From Sphingomonas anseongensis (GTDB lineage Bacteria > Pseudomonadota > Alphaproteobacteria > Sphingomonadales > Sphingomonadaceae), in the NCBI RefSeq assembly GCF_023516495.1, contig NZ_JAMGBC010000001.1, positions 558,001-622,000 on the forward strand: 64,000 nucleotides of DNA, read 5' to 3'. Of the stretch, positions 29,107 to 37,416 are shown one piece after another. The translations under genes and the position numbers were made by a program. The first letter of the stretch is position 1; every line of letters starts with the position of its first letter. Under the pieces are notes generated by a model. It was not told the origin of the DNA. It did not search any database and saw nothing but the letters and a program-made list of their open reading frames with translations.

Positions 29107-29400
29107 TCAGGGTTTCGCTCCCGGCTTGCGCTTCGGAGCTGGCTTGGGGGCCGTGCCGCCGAGCGTCGCCTCCAGCACCGCGAGACGGGTCTTGAGAGCT
29201 TCATTCTCGTCGCGGGCCTTCGCGGCCATGGCTTTCACCGCCTCGAACTCGTCGCGGGAGACGAAATCCATTCCGCCAACCCACTCGCGCATCTTTTCGC
29301 GAGCGGAGGCTTCAGCCTCGCGTCCCATGCCGGCCATCGTCCCGGCGAAGCCGTTCACCATCTTCACGAAATCGTCGAACATGCGATTTTCGGATTGCAT
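29107..29400 (-). CDS. UbiK-like accessory factor (BMFP family)
   Basis: The 97-residue protein has an amphipathic helical N-terminal half, a coiled-coil segment (FEAVKAMAAKARDENEALK, about 45-75) and a basic Pro/Lys tail. This is the organisation of the BMFP/UbiK family, which assists aerobic ubiquinone synthesis and forms membrane-interacting trimers. ATG 29400 is preceded by AAAGGGG eight bases upstream. The UbiK role is inferred from family resemblance. Confidence 0.8.
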   Translation of the reverse strand: MQSENRMFDDFVKMVNGFAGTMAGMGREAEASAREKMREWVGGMDFVSRDEFEAVKAMAAKARDENEALKTRLAVLEATLGGTAPKPAPKRKPGAKP

Positions 29401-29494
29401 GACGTCACCCCTTTCGGCCGGGAAATAGTGAGTGGGCGTCCGTTCCGCCACCCCGCGGGGGCCGACTATCCCCAACTTGCTGCGATGGCCGGAA

Positions 29495-30016
29495 TTAGAT
29501 CCCGAGCAGCGACGCCCCCGAACCGGGGTTGAGCTGGTTGATAGTCGCGTTGAGCGTGGCCGCGAAAACCAGCCAGGCGAGATAGGGGATCATCAACAGA
29601 CCGGCTGCGGCCCGAATCCGCCAGAATTGCCCGGCCGCAGCGGCTGCGAGCGCAGCCATCGCGAAGATGACCGTATTGGCGAGCACGATGTCGTGCCCCG
29701 CGAAAAAGATCGGCGACCAGGCCAAATTGAGCGCCAACTGCAGGAAAAAGAGGATCAGCGCTATCTTGCGCCGGCCGGACGGCGGTTCGGCAAGCACCAT
29801 CGCCAGCGCCATCCCGATCAATGCATAGAGGACGGGCCAAACGACGCCGAAGGCCCAGCCGGGCGGCATGAAGCTCGGCTTCACCAGCGAGTCGAACCAT
29901 TGATTGCCGTAGCCGCTGTTGGACAACCAGCCGCTCAAGCCGCCGAGCGCCTCGATGGCAATCACAGTGACGATGGCGATCTTCCACCAGCTCGCACTCT
30001 TCAGGTCCTCAGCCAT
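29495..30016 (-). CDS. tspO: TspO/MBR-family membrane protein
   Basis: Five predicted membrane helices and the family motifs KPSFMPPGWAFGVVWPVLYA and NLAWSPIFF identify a tryptophan-rich sensory/translocator protein. Members bind porphyrins and other ligands and regulate stress or pigment genes in alphaproteobacteria. ATG 30016 overlaps the end of tlyA by eight bases, and the product has 173 residues. The ligand here is unknown. Confidence 0.9.
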   Translation of the reverse strand: MAEDLKSASWWKIAIVTVIAIEALGGLSGWLSNSGYGNQWFDSLVKPSFMPPGWAFGVVWPVLYALIGMALAMVLAEPPSGRRKIALILFFLQLALNLAWSPIFFAGHDIVLANTVIFAMAALAAAAAGQFWRIRAAAGLLMIPYLAWLVFAATLNATINQLNPGSGASLLGI

Positions 30017-30716
30017 TCTTGATTGCCCCCAGCAGGAATTCGACATTGCCTTCGGGCCCCGTGATCGGACTCCGCGCTATGCCGACAACGCTCCAGCCCT
30101 GACTTCTTACCCACGTCACTGCCTCGGCGCAGACGCGTTCGTGGATTTGCGGATCGCGGACCACTCCGCCCTTGCCCACCTCCTCCCGTCCAGCTTCGAA
30201 TTGCGGCTTCACCAGGGCCACTAGTTTAGCTCCACATCGGGCGAAGTTAAGTGCCGATTTCAGTACTTTAGACAAGGAAATAAAGCTTGCATCGCAAGTG
30301 ATGATATCGACCGGTTCCGGGATGATCGATGCGTCCAGGCTGCGCGCATTGGTCTGCTCGTGAACGATCACCCGCGGATCCTGGCGGAGCTTCCAGGCGA
30401 GCTGGTTGGTGCCGACATCCACCGCATAGACCTTTGCCGCTCCTCGCGAGAGCAGCACGTCGGTAAATCCGCCGGTGGAGCTTCCCACATCGAGCGCGAC
30501 CCCGCCGGTGACGTCAAATCCGAATACATCGAGCCCGTGCGCGAGCTTGATCCCGCCCCGCGAGACCCAGGGATGGTCCTTGCCGCGCACTTCCAGCGGA
30601 GCGTCCCCGGCAAGCATTTCGCCCGCCTTGGCCAGCTTCTTCTCGCCCGAGAAGACCGCGCCAGCCATGATCAGCGCCTGAGCCCTGGTTCGGCTCTCAG
30701 CCAGCCCCCGGCTCAC
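30009..30716 (-). CDS. tlyA: TlyA-family 2'-O-methyltransferase (hemolysin A type)
   Basis: An N-terminal S4 RNA-binding region is followed by a Rossmann methyltransferase: HPWVSRGGIKLAHGL, ALDVGSSTGGFTDVLL, DASFISL and LVKPQFEAGREEVGKGG. Characterised TlyA proteins methylate ribosomal RNA cytidines. The first canonical start, GTG 30716, truncates the S4 domain: upstream in-frame codons (30717-30740) encode KVRADQLL, which looks like the normal S4 beginning, but no ATG, GTG or TTG precedes it after the dxs stop. The true initiation codon is therefore uncertain. Confidence 0.88.
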   Translation of the reverse strand: MSRGLAESRTRAQALIMAGAVFSGEKKLAKAGEMLAGDAPLEVRGKDHPWVSRGGIKLAHGLDVFGFDVTGGVALDVGSSTGGFTDVLLSRGAAKVYAVDVGTNQLAWKLRQDPRVIVHEQTNARSLDASIIPEPVDIITCDASFISLSKVLKSALNFARCGAKLVALVKPQFEAGREEVGKGGVVRDPQIHERVCAEAVTWVRSQGWSVVGIARSPITGPEGNVEFLLGAIKNG

Positions 30717-30742
30717 CAGCAGCTGGTCTGCGCGGACCTTGG

Positions 30743-32665
30743 CTACGCCCGAACCTCCTCGATGCCTGCGCTGTTGCTGCGCAGCGCCTTGAGCACCGTC
30801 TCGACGATCTGCGGCGCGTTGAGGCCGGCTTCGTCGTACTGCTTCTCGGGCTTGTCCTGGTCGATGAAGCGGTCGGGCAATCGCATCGTGCGGATCTTCA
30901 GCCCGCCGTCGAGCAAACCCTCGTCGCTAGCCATGGTCAGCACGTGGGCGCCGATCCCGCCGATCGACGCTTCCTCGATGGTCACGGCGACCTCGTGGGT
31001 GGTGAGAAGCTTGCGGATCAACGCCTCGTCGAGGGGCTTTGCGAAGCGAAGGTCGGCGACGGTCGTCGACAGGCCCTTGGCCTCGAGCTGCTCGGCGGCC
31101 TTTTCAGCCTCCTCAAGCCTCGTACCGAGCGACAGGATTGCGACCTTGGTTCCCTGGCGGACGATCCGGCCCTTGCCGATCTCCAGCGCCTGCGGGACTT
31201 GCGGAAGCTCGATGCCCCTGCCCTCGCCGCGGGGATAGCGAACCGCGATCGGGCCGCTGTTGTGCACGGCCATGGTGTGGACCATGTTGACCAGCTCGGC
31301 TTCGTCGGCCGCAGCCATCACGACGAAGTTGGGCAGAGTGCACAGATAGGCGAGGTCGAACGAGCCCGCGTGCGTTGCTCCATCAGCTCCGACCAGCCCG
31401 GCGCGGTCCATAGCGAAGCGCACGGGCAGGTTCTGAATGGCGACGTCGTGCACAACCTGGTCGTAGGCGCGCTGGAGGAAGGTCGAATAGATCGCGCAGA
31501 AAGGCCGGTAGCCTTCGGCGGCGAGCCCCGCAGCGAAGGTCACGGCATGCTGTTCGGCGATCCCGACGTCGAACGTCCGGTCGGGGAATTTTTCCTGGAC
31601 CTTGTCGAGACCAGTGCCCGAGGGCATCGCCGCGGTGATCGCAACGACCTTCTCGTCGCGCTCCATTTCGGCGAGCATCGCCTTGGCGAACACGCCCGTA
31701 TAGCTCGGCGCCCCGGCCGCGGCCTTCGCCTGCACGCCCGACACCACGTCGAACTTCACGACCCCGTGATATTTATCGGCGGCGTTCTCCGCCGGAGCGT
31801 AGCCCTTGCCCTTGTTGGTGACGACGTGGACCAGCATCGGCCCTTCCTCGGCGTCGCGGACGTTCTCCAGCACCTCGACGAGGGCGTTGACGTCATGACC
31901 GTCGATCGGGCCGACATAGTAGAAGCCGAGCTCGTCGAAGAGCGTGCCGCCGGTGAACATGCCGCGTGCATATTGCTCCATGCGATGGGCGGCGACGTGG
32001 AGCGGCTCGGGCATCGCGCGAGCCAGCTTCTGCGCCAGCCGGCGCGGAGCCAGATACTTGCCCGAGCTGACCAGCCGGGCGAGCGCGTTACGAAGGCTCC
32101 CGACCGGCGGGGCAATCGACATGTCGTTGTCGTTGAGGATGACGATCAGGCGGTTTCCGGCCGCCGCGGCGTTGTTCATCGCCTCATAGGCCATTCCGGC
32201 GCTCATCGCGCCGTCGCCGATCACCGCGATTCCGTGGTGCGGGTCACCAGAAAGCTTGTTGGCGATTGCAAACCCAAGTGCCGCGGAGATCGACGTGGAG
32301 CTATGGGCGGCACCGAACGCGTCATATTCGCTCTCGGTGCGCTTGGTGAATCCGGACAGCCCGCCGCCCTGGCGAAGAGTGCGGATTCGGTCCCTCCGCC
32401 CAGTGACGATCTTGTGCGGATAGGCCTGGTGGCCGACGTCCCACACCAGCTTGTCGAGCGGCGTTTCGAAGACATAGTGGATTGCGACGGTCAGCTCGAC
32501 GACGCCGAGCCCTGCACCCAGGTGTCCCCCGGTCACCGAAACGGCCGAGATCGTCTCCTGCCTAAGCTCCTCGGCAAGCTGGACGAGTTGCGACCGGTCG
32601 AGCGCGCGGATGTCCGCAGGCACGGTGACGGTATCGAGAAGCGGTGTCTTCGGGCGGTCCGACAT
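30743..32665 (-). CDS. dxs: 1-Deoxy-D-xylulose-5-phosphate synthase
   Basis: The thiamine-diphosphate enzyme condenses pyruvate and glyceraldehyde-3-phosphate, the first step of the MEP isoprenoid pathway, here probably feeding carotenoid and quinone synthesis. Signatures are [28 protein letters not shown], the TPP motif [30 protein letters not shown] and RYPRGEG. ATG 32665 ([11 protein letters not shown]) is preferred over ATG 32701 as the usual start, giving 640 residues. It is followed by tlyA and tspO, probably in one transcript. Confidence 0.96.
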   Translation of the reverse strand: MSDRPKTPLLDTVTVPADIRALDRSQLVQLAEELRQETISAVSVTGGHLGAGLGVVELTVAIHYVFETPLDKLVWDVGHQAYPHKIVTGRRDRIRTLRQGGGLSGFTKRTESEYDAFGAAHSSTSISAALGFAIANKLSGDPHHGIAVIGDGAMSAGMAYEAMNNAAAAGNRLIVILNDNDMSIAPPVGSLRNALARLVSSGKYLAPRRLAQKLARAMPEPLHVAAHRMEQYARGMFTGGTLFDELGFYYVGPIDGHDVNALVEVLENVRDAEEGPMLVHVVTNKGKGYAPAENAADKYHGVVKFDVVSGVQAKAAAGAPSYTGVFAKAMLAEMERDEKVVAITAAMPSGTGLDKVQEKFPDRTFDVGIAEQHAVTFAAGLAAEGYRPFCAIYSTFLQRAYDQVVHDVAIQNLPVRFAMDRAGLVGADGATHAGSFDLAYLCTLPNFVVMAAADEAELVNMVHTMAVHNSGPIAVRYPRGEGRGIELPQVPQALEIGKGRIVRQGTKVAILSLGTRLEEAEKAAEQLEAKGLSTTVADLRFAKPLDEALIRKLLTTHEVAVTIEEASIGGIGAHVLTMASDEGLLDGGLKIRTMRLPDRFIDQDKPEKQYDEAGLNAPQIVETVLKALRSNSAGIEEVRA

Positions 32666-32753
32666 TGGCGGCGACTTATCCTCAAGCTGTCGCCGTGTCA
32701 CCCAAGCGTGACGGCGCGGTGACGATTTCAGCGAATGCTCAGACTTTGCTCAG

Positions 32754-33221
32754 CTATTTGCTGTCCGAGCAGTCCCCGCAGGTGCCGCGCACCTCGATGA
32801 CGGGCCGCCTGGCTGCGAAGCCCGCATTGGCGGCCGCATCGCGAATGCCTCCGGACAGCTTGTCGTCGTCAATGTGCACCGCCTGCCCGCAATTGTCGCA
32901 AATCAGGAAAATGCAATCGTGGAGGCAGTCGGGGTGTTGGTTGGCGATATAGGCGTTGGCGCTTTCGACCCGCCGCGCCAAGTTGGCCCCCACAAACAAG
33001 TCGAGGATCCGGTAGACGCTATTTGCCGCGACGCGGCGGTCCTGAGACTTCGAGACCGCTTCAGCAATGTCGTACGCGCTCGCCGGCCGATCGAAGCTCG
33101 ACAGAGCGTCGAACACGGCGGAGCGCATGTCTGTCCACTGCTCGCCCTTGGCCTGCAGCCGGTCGCGCGCGGCCTTGCGCAGCGATTCGCCTTCGTGGAC
33201 CTGATGATCGTGGGAGCGCAT
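32754..33221 (-). CDS. Fur-family metal regulator, Zur-like
   Basis: This winged-helix regulator of 155 residues has a His-rich N-terminus (HDHQVHEGE), Fur-type DNA-binding helices (AANSVYRILDLF) and two structural-zinc cysteine pairs (CDNC and the C-terminal CGDC). The extra HPDCLHDC region is typical of zinc-sensing Zur. It probably represses zinc uptake when zinc is abundant. It lies 47 bases downstream of a MerC-like membrane protein gene on the same strand. Confidence 0.88.
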   Translation of the reverse strand: MRSHDHQVHEGESLRKAARDRLQAKGEQWTDMRSAVFDALSSFDRPASAYDIAEAVSKSQDRRVAANSVYRILDLFVGANLARRVESANAYIANQHPDCLHDCIFLICDNCGQAVHIDDDKLSGGIRDAAANAGFAARRPVIEVRGTCGDCSDSK

Positions 33222-33268
33222 TTTCAGTTGTTCAAATTACGCCCGCTGGCGGGACGGAGCAAGCGCGC

Positions 33269-33637
33269 TTACTCGGCAGCCATGAAGTTGAGCCGGTGGC
33301 CGAGTGCAAGGATGCCGACGCCCACCATCGTGAAGAGAGGCTCGTTTCCCCCCTCGTGAAGCGTCAGCGCGCCAGCCATGACTCCTAGGCCCAAGGCGCC
33401 GACTGCCGTGGGAAGGACGAATCCGTGCTCCATCGCACCGCGGCCGAGAGCGATCGTCCCCAGGATCATGGCCAAGCTCAGACCGACTTCGTGGATAATG
33501 GGTTGACCGAGGAAGCCGCCGGCGCTTGCAAGCAAACCGAGCATGATTGCCGTGGCTAGGCAATGCACGAGGCACAGGCCCGAAAGGCCCATCGCCACAT
33601 GGTCGATGCGTGAGTTCGGAACGGTCAGCTGGCCCAT
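33269..33637 (-). CDS. MerC-domain membrane protein
   Basis: Four hydrophobic helices and the metal-thiol motif CLVHCLATA near residue 22 place this 122-residue protein in the MerC family. It has no other mer genes nearby and is paired with a Zur-like regulator, so zinc transport is more likely than mercury transport. It begins MGQLTVPNSRIDHVAMG. The upstream region holds a dyad resembling Zur boxes. Confidence 0.82.
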   Translation of the reverse strand: MGQLTVPNSRIDHVAMGLSGLCLVHCLATAIMLGLLASAGGFLGQPIIHEVGLSLAMILGTIALGRGAMEHGFVLPTAVGALGLGVMAGALTLHEGGNEPLFTMVGVGILALGHRLNFMAAE

Positions 33638-33666
33638 TGCGAGTATCCATGTAGTTCAAGGCCCGA

Positions 33667-33682
33667 GAAGTTACAACATATC
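33667..33682 (-). promoter_or_regulatory. Possible Zur operator upstream of the MerC gene
   Basis: The minus strand reads GATATGTTGTAACTTC, which resembles bacterial Zur boxes of the form ATGTTATA-N-TATAACAT in its left half and only loosely in its right half. It lies 30 bases upstream of the MerC gene. The assignment is tentative. Confidence 0.3.
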
Positions 33683-33750
33683 ACGTGAGCTTTCGGTCCG
33701 TAGAATGTCCCGGTCGACCTCGGCGCTGGCGTCGGCTAGCAGTCGCGCCG

Positions 33751-34782
33751 ATGCCTACAGCCACCGCAAACCCGAAACCCTACGCCCTCGCAAACCTGTT
33801 GCTGTTCACCGCGGGGCTCGTCTTCGCGATGGTCGTCATCGGCGGGATCACCAGACTGACGGAAAGCGGCCTTTCGATCACCGAATGGAAGCCGATCGTC
33901 GGAGCGATTCCGCCGCTTTCGCACCAGGACTGGGTCCACGCCTTCGATCTTTACAAACAGACCCCGCAATATCGCGAGGTGGCGGGACCGGCGGGAATGG
34001 ACCTTGCCGGCTTCAAGTTCATCTTCCTGTGGGAATGGGTTCACCGGTTTCTTGGCCGTGTCATCGGCCTGGTCTTCTTCGGCGCAATCGCCTGGTTCGC
34101 CTGGAAGCGAGCAATCCCGAAGGGCTTCACCTGGCGCCTGATTGCGCTGTTCGTGCTGGGCGGACTTCAGGGCGCGGTTGGGTGGCTGATGGTCATGTCG
34201 GGGTTGGAGGGACGGACCGAGGTCAGTCCGTACCGCCTCTCAGCGCACCTGCTATTTGCGCTTTTCCTGATGGGCGCGCTGATCTGGACGGCGCTCGATC
34301 TGCGCTCGGTCGGCAGGAACCGTGACGCACGTCCGGCGAAGCTCACCGCCGCATCGATCGTCACGCTAGCCATCCTGTTCGTCCAACTCCTGCTGGGCGC
34401 ATGGGTCGCGGGCTTCCGCGCGGGCTACGTCTCCAACAGCTGGCCGTTGATGAACGACCGCTTCTTCCCGGAGGGCGTGGACTGGTCGAACGGTGCCGGC
34501 TTCGCGTTGACCCACGATCCGTTCCTCCTCCATTTTCTTCACCGCTGGTGGGCGTGGGCCGTCGTTGCGACGCTAGTCGTTTTCGCCCGAAAGGTCCGGC
34601 GCGCCGGCTCGCGTTCGGCCTCCATCGCGATCCACAGCGCATTTGGGACTCAGATCATCCTCGGAATCGCCACGGTGACAACCGGGATCGCCCTGTCCGT
34701 GGCCGTCCTCCATCAGGCAGTAGGCGCCCTGGTGCTCGCTTCTACCGTGTGGGGTGCGCATGTCGTGGGACAGAAGAGATGA
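33751..34782 (+). CDS. ctaA: Heme A synthase (COX15/CtaA)
   Basis: This eight-helix inner-membrane enzyme oxidises heme O to heme A for aa3-type cytochrome c oxidase. The alphaproteobacterial/mitochondrial COX15 type is evident from GGITRLTESGLSITEWKP, FIFLWEWVHRFLGR, SAHLLFALFL and HFLHRWWAW, whose histidines are heme ligands. ATG 33751 is used; longer versions lack the family match. It overlaps cutA by ATGA. Its presence agrees with the COX IV-like peptide earlier in the window. Confidence 0.94.
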   Translation: MPTATANPKPYALANLLLFTAGLVFAMVVIGGITRLTESGLSITEWKPIVGAIPPLSHQDWVHAFDLYKQTPQYREVAGPAGMDLAGFKFIFLWEWVHRFLGRVIGLVFFGAIAWFAWKRAIPKGFTWRLIALFVLGGLQGAVGWLMVMSGLEGRTEVSPYRLSAHLLFALFLMGALIWTALDLRSVGRNRDARPAKLTAASIVTLAILFVQLLLGAWVAGFRAGYVSNSWPLMNDRFFPEGVDWSNGAGFALTHDPFLLHFLHRWWAWAVVATLVVFARKVRRAGSRSASIAIHSAFGTQIILGIATVTTGIALSVAVLHQAVGALVLASTVWGAHVVGQKR

Positions 34783-35105
34783 CGATCCTGTCGGTCTACG
34801 CAATCTTCGCAAGCGAAGATGAGGCCGAGCGGATCGGCCGAACCGTCATCGAAGAGAAGCTCGCCGCTTGCGTCAACATCCTGGGTCCCTGCCGGTCCAT
34901 CTATCGCTGGAAGGGCGCGATCGAGACTGCCGAGGAAGTGGCGGCAATCCTGAAGACCGACGGCAGCAAGGTGCGCGGCCTCATCGAGCGGGTCGCCGCG
35001 CTCCACAGCTACGACACTCCGTGCATTACGGCCTGGCCTGTAGAAGCCGTCCTTCCGCGCTATGCAGACTGGGTCGGAGAGTCGCTTTCTCGCATCCCGC
35101 GCTAA
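34779..35105 (+). CDS. cutA: CutA-family divalent cation tolerance protein
   Basis: CutA forms trimers of ferredoxin-like fold and is linked to copper tolerance. The 108 residues include VIEEKLAACVNIL, RSIYRWKGAIETAEEVAAILKT and the closing SYDTPCITAWPV, where the Tyr-Asp-Thr-Pro segment is typical. It begins MTILSVYAIFASED, and the ATGA overlap with ctaA indicates co-translation. Confidence 0.93.
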   Translation: MTILSVYAIFASEDEAERIGRTVIEEKLAACVNILGPCRSIYRWKGAIETAEEVAAILKTDGSKVRGLIERVAALHSYDTPCITAWPVEAVLPRYADWVGESLSRIPR

Positions 35106-35136
35106 GGCCGGTTCGGCGGCGCTCTTGCCTGCGGGA

Positions 35137-35856
35137 TCAGAGCTGGCGCCGGTGAAGCTGCAGATATCCCGGATCGAAATCGGCGACTGCCTCCAGCCGC
35201 TCCAAGTCGAGGATGGTTAGCCGCCTGTTCGCGGTCTCGACCAGGCCCATCCGCCGAAGCTCCTGGAGGGTCCGGTTCACATGGACAACGGTCAGGCCGA
35301 GGCATTCTGCGAGCTCGCGCTGCGTCAGCGGAAATTCGAACGAAGCGCCGTTCGTGCGTCCGATGATCGCGAGCCGCGCTCTCAGCTCGCAGAACAGGTG
35401 TGCCATCCGCGAAAGCGCCGACCTCTGGCCGAGCGACAGGGCCATCTCGCGAGTTACCGCAGCGTCGATGTTGGTCGAAAGCCAATAGACCCGCGTCAGG
35501 TGCGGGTGCGCATTGGTGAGCTCCGTGAGCCGCTCGTGCGGAACGAAGCCGATGATCGTTTCCGTGACCGTGATGATGTCGTGATCGAGCTGCTTGAGGG
35601 TGAAGCCGTGGAGATCGGCAAAGTCGCCCGGGAGGTGGATCTCGAGAACCTGCCGCTCGCCGGTAGGAAGATCCTTCGACCGGAACAGCCAGCCGTCGAG
35701 CGCCAGCATGCTCACCTGGAGCTGCTGGCCGGTGCGGACCAGCACTGTGTCGGGAGCGAACCGCTTCGTTTCCGACACGAGCCCCCGAATGACCCGCTCC
35801 TCGTCCGGGCTGATCGACGTTCGAAGCCTCAGTTTCTTGAGATGGGCGGTGATCAT
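35137..35856 (-). CDS. Crp/Fnr-family transcriptional regulator
   Basis: The 239-residue protein has a cyclic-nucleotide-binding-type sensor (HLPGDFADLHGF) and a C-terminal winged helix (LTQRELAECLGLTVVHVNRTLQELRRMGLV). There is no FNR-type N-terminal cysteine cluster, so it does not appear to be an oxygen-sensing iron-sulphur protein. This subgroup, rich in sphingomonads, has no assigned ligand. It is transcribed divergently from a 59-residue protein gene across about 170 bases. Confidence 0.9.
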   Translation of the reverse strand: MITAHLKKLRLRTSISPDEERVIRGLVSETKRFAPDTVLVRTGQQLQVSMLALDGWLFRSKDLPTGERQVLEIHLPGDFADLHGFTLKQLDHDIITVTETIIGFVPHERLTELTNAHPHLTRVYWLSTNIDAAVTREMALSLGQRSALSRMAHLFCELRARLAIIGRTNGASFEFPLTQRELAECLGLTVVHVNRTLQELRRMGLVETANRRLTILDLERLEAVADFDPGYLQLHRRQL

Positions 35857-36025
35857 CGTTCAGCCCCAACGCAGACGCACGAGCAGAGGTGGAAGCGTAA
35901 ATTACACCCCCGTCACGTTTGCAAGAACTATATGTTTTTGAAAGCCAAACCGTCGGTTTCGATAACGCAGGTGAATCAGTTTCTTTCGGCCGAGAGTGTA
36001 TCCAGCGCCCGTGGGGGAGTAGACT

Positions 36026-36205
36026 TTGCCATCGTACAGGCACTACCGACTTGATGGAGCGGGAAACATCAGCGAGGCCGAGTGGATCGAGGCCGCTGAC
36101 GATGACGATGTCGTTCGCCAGGTGCGCGAGCGAAAGCTTCCCGTCGGCTCCGAGATCTGGGACCGCAACCGCCGCGTTGCCAAGATCGAAGCGCAAGGCA
36201 AATAG
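36026..36205 (+). CDS. Small conserved-looking protein (59 residues), TTG start
   Basis: The frame from TTG 36026 encodes a 59-residue hydrophilic protein beginning with PSYRHYRLDGAGNI and containing an acidic cluster (EAADDDD) before basic residues. A strong Shine-Dalgarno, GGGGGAG, ends seven bases upstream of the TTG. The SYRxYRLDGAGxI beginning resembles short uncharacterised proteins I associate with sphingomonads. No function is known. Its position opposite the Crp/Fnr gene suggests possible control by that regulator. Confidence 0.75.
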   Translation: MPSYRHYRLDGAGNISEAEWIEAADDDDVVRQVRERKLPVGSEIWDRNRRVAKIEAQGK

Positions 36206-36247
36206 CACTCGGTAGTATTTTACCCGTCGAGAAACCCTCGGCTTTGC

Positions 36248-36276
36248 TTGACTTTTCCGCCCTCTCCCGCAAATAG
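36248..36276 (+). promoter_or_regulatory. Sigma70-type promoter for rplM-rpsI
   Basis: TTGACT (36248-36253), a 17-base spacer and AAATAG (36271-36276) lie about 60 bases before rplM. The -35 is close to consensus and no other gene follows, so this should drive the ribosomal operon. Confidence 0.6.
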
Positions 36277-36306
36277 CGCGACCGACGGCGGCGCACTTTG
36301 GCGTCG

Positions 36307-36328
36307 CCTTTCGTATTTCAACGAAAGG
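36307..36328 (+). promoter_or_regulatory. Leader hairpin sequestering the rplM ribosome binding site
   Basis: CCTTTCG (36307-36313) and CGAAAGG (36322-36328) form a perfect seven-base-pair stem with an eight-base loop. The 3' strand contains the AAAGGA Shine-Dalgarno, which ends eight bases before the ATG, so the hairpin would block initiation when formed. In E. coli L13 represses its own rplM-rpsI operon. A similar control here is inference. Confidence 0.55.
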
Positions 36329-36337
36329 ATCATCGCC

Positions 36338-36817
36338 ATGAAGGCGCTGATGAAAACGACCAAGTCGGCAAAGCCGGCTGAGGTCGACAAGAAATGGCAC
36401 CTGATCGACGCCGACGGACTGGTCGTCGGCCGCGTCGCCTCGATCATCGCGAACATCCTTCGCGGCAAGCACAAGCCGAGCTTCACGCCTCACGTTGATT
36501 GCGGCGACCACGTCGTGGTTATCAACGCCGACAAGGTGAAGTTCACCGGCCGCAAGCTCGAGCAGAAGATCTACTACAAGCACACCGGCTACCCCGGTGG
36601 CTTGAAGGAAGTCACCGCGGGCAAGATCCTCGAGGGGCGCTTTCCGGAGCGAGTTCTCGAGAAGGCCGTCGAGCGGATGATTCCGCGCGGGCCCCTGGGG
36701 CGCGACCAGATGCGTGCCCTTCACCTCTACAACGGCACCGAGCATCCCCATGCTGGCCAAAACCCGCAGGTCCTCGACGTCGCGTCGATGAACCGCAAGA
36801 ACAAGGTGGGCGCATAA
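36338..36817 (+). CDS. rplM: 50S ribosomal protein L13
   Basis: L13 is an early-assembly large-subunit protein. Segments [62 protein letters not shown] and [14 protein letters not shown] are characteristic. ATG 36338 follows AAAGGA by eight bases, and the alphaproteobacterial N-terminus has a short basic addition ([19 protein letters not shown]). rpsI starts one base after its stop, giving the conserved rplM-rpsI operon. Confidence 0.97.
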   Translation: MKALMKTTKSAKPAEVDKKWHLIDADGLVVGRVASIIANILRGKHKPSFTPHVDCGDHVVVINADKVKFTGRKLEQKIYYKHTGYPGGLKEVTAGKILEGRFPERVLEKAVERMIPRGPLGRDQMRALHLYNGTEHPHAGQNPQVLDVASMNRKNKVGA

Positions 36818-36818
36818 G

Positions 36819-37361
36819 ATGGCCGACAAGAAGAGCCTTTCCGATCTCGCCGAGCTGACCAAGGAAGAGGCGGCCGTCGCCGCTGTCGAGGCTCCGGCTG
36901 AGGACACCGCCGAAGCCGCTCCTCCTCCGCCCCCGGTCGAGGCAGCGCCGATCCGCGAGCAGCAGCTCGACAAGCAGGGTCGCGCTTACGCAACGGGCCG
37001 CCGCAAGGATGCAATCGCCAGGGTCTGGCTGAAGCCCGGCTCCGGCAAGATCCTCGTCAACGGCCGCGAGCAGGAAGTCTATTTTGCCCGCCCGTCGCTT
37101 CGACTGGTGATCAACCAGCCGTTCGACATCGCCGATCGCCGCGGCCAGTATGACGTCGTCGCGACGGTCAAGGGCGGCGGCCTGTCCGGCCAGGCGGGTG
37201 CAGTGAAGCACGGCATCAGCCAGGCGCTGACCCGCTTCGAGCCGGCACTTCGCACGGTCGTCAAGCAGGCCGGTTTCCTCACCCGCGACCCGCGCGTCGT
37301 CGAGCGCAAGAAGTACGGCCGCGCCAAGGCACGCCGAAGCTTCCAGTTCTCGAAGCGCTAA
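36819..37361 (+). CDS. rpsI: 30S ribosomal protein S9 with acidic N-terminal extension
   Basis: The C-terminal 130 or so residues are canonical S9: [37 protein letters not shown] and the tRNA-contacting tail [11 protein letters not shown]. About 50 extra N-terminal residues are rich in Ala, Glu and Pro, including a run of six Pro/Ala residues, and are absent from E. coli S9. The extension is in frame with a proper ATG and is similar to extensions seen in some alphaproteobacteria. Confidence 0.97.
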   Translation: MADKKSLSDLAELTKEEAAVAAVEAPAEDTAEAAPPPPPVEAAPIREQQLDKQGRAYATGRRKDAIARVWLKPGSGKILVNGREQEVYFARPSLRLVINQPFDIADRRGQYDVVATVKGGGLSGQAGAVKHGISQALTRFEPALRTVVKQAGFLTRDPRVVERKKYGRAKARRSFQFSKR

Positions 37362-37368
37362 GGTCTAT

Positions 37369-37393
37369 CTCCCCCTGCAAAATGCAGGGAGAG
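37369..37393 (+). terminator. Hairpin downstream of rpsI
   Basis: CCCTGCA (37373-37379) and TGCAGGG (37383-37389) form a seven-base-pair stem with a three-base loop, extended imperfectly to CTC/GAG. It begins eight bases after the rpsI stop and could stop the operon transcript, although no T run follows. Confidence 0.45.
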
Positions 37394-37416
37394 CGTCCAG
37401 CCCGAAGGTCCGCTGG

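Noticed and set aside
30944..32722. A 592-residue open frame on the plus strand opposite dxs
   Set aside because: It is a GC-rich antisense shadow of dxs, with low-complexity Arg/Gly/Asp composition and no recognisable domain.
35102..36973. A 623-residue open frame on the minus strand spanning the Crp/Fnr and rplM region
   Set aside because: It crosses unrelated genes in antisense or shifted frames and has no start context or family resemblance.
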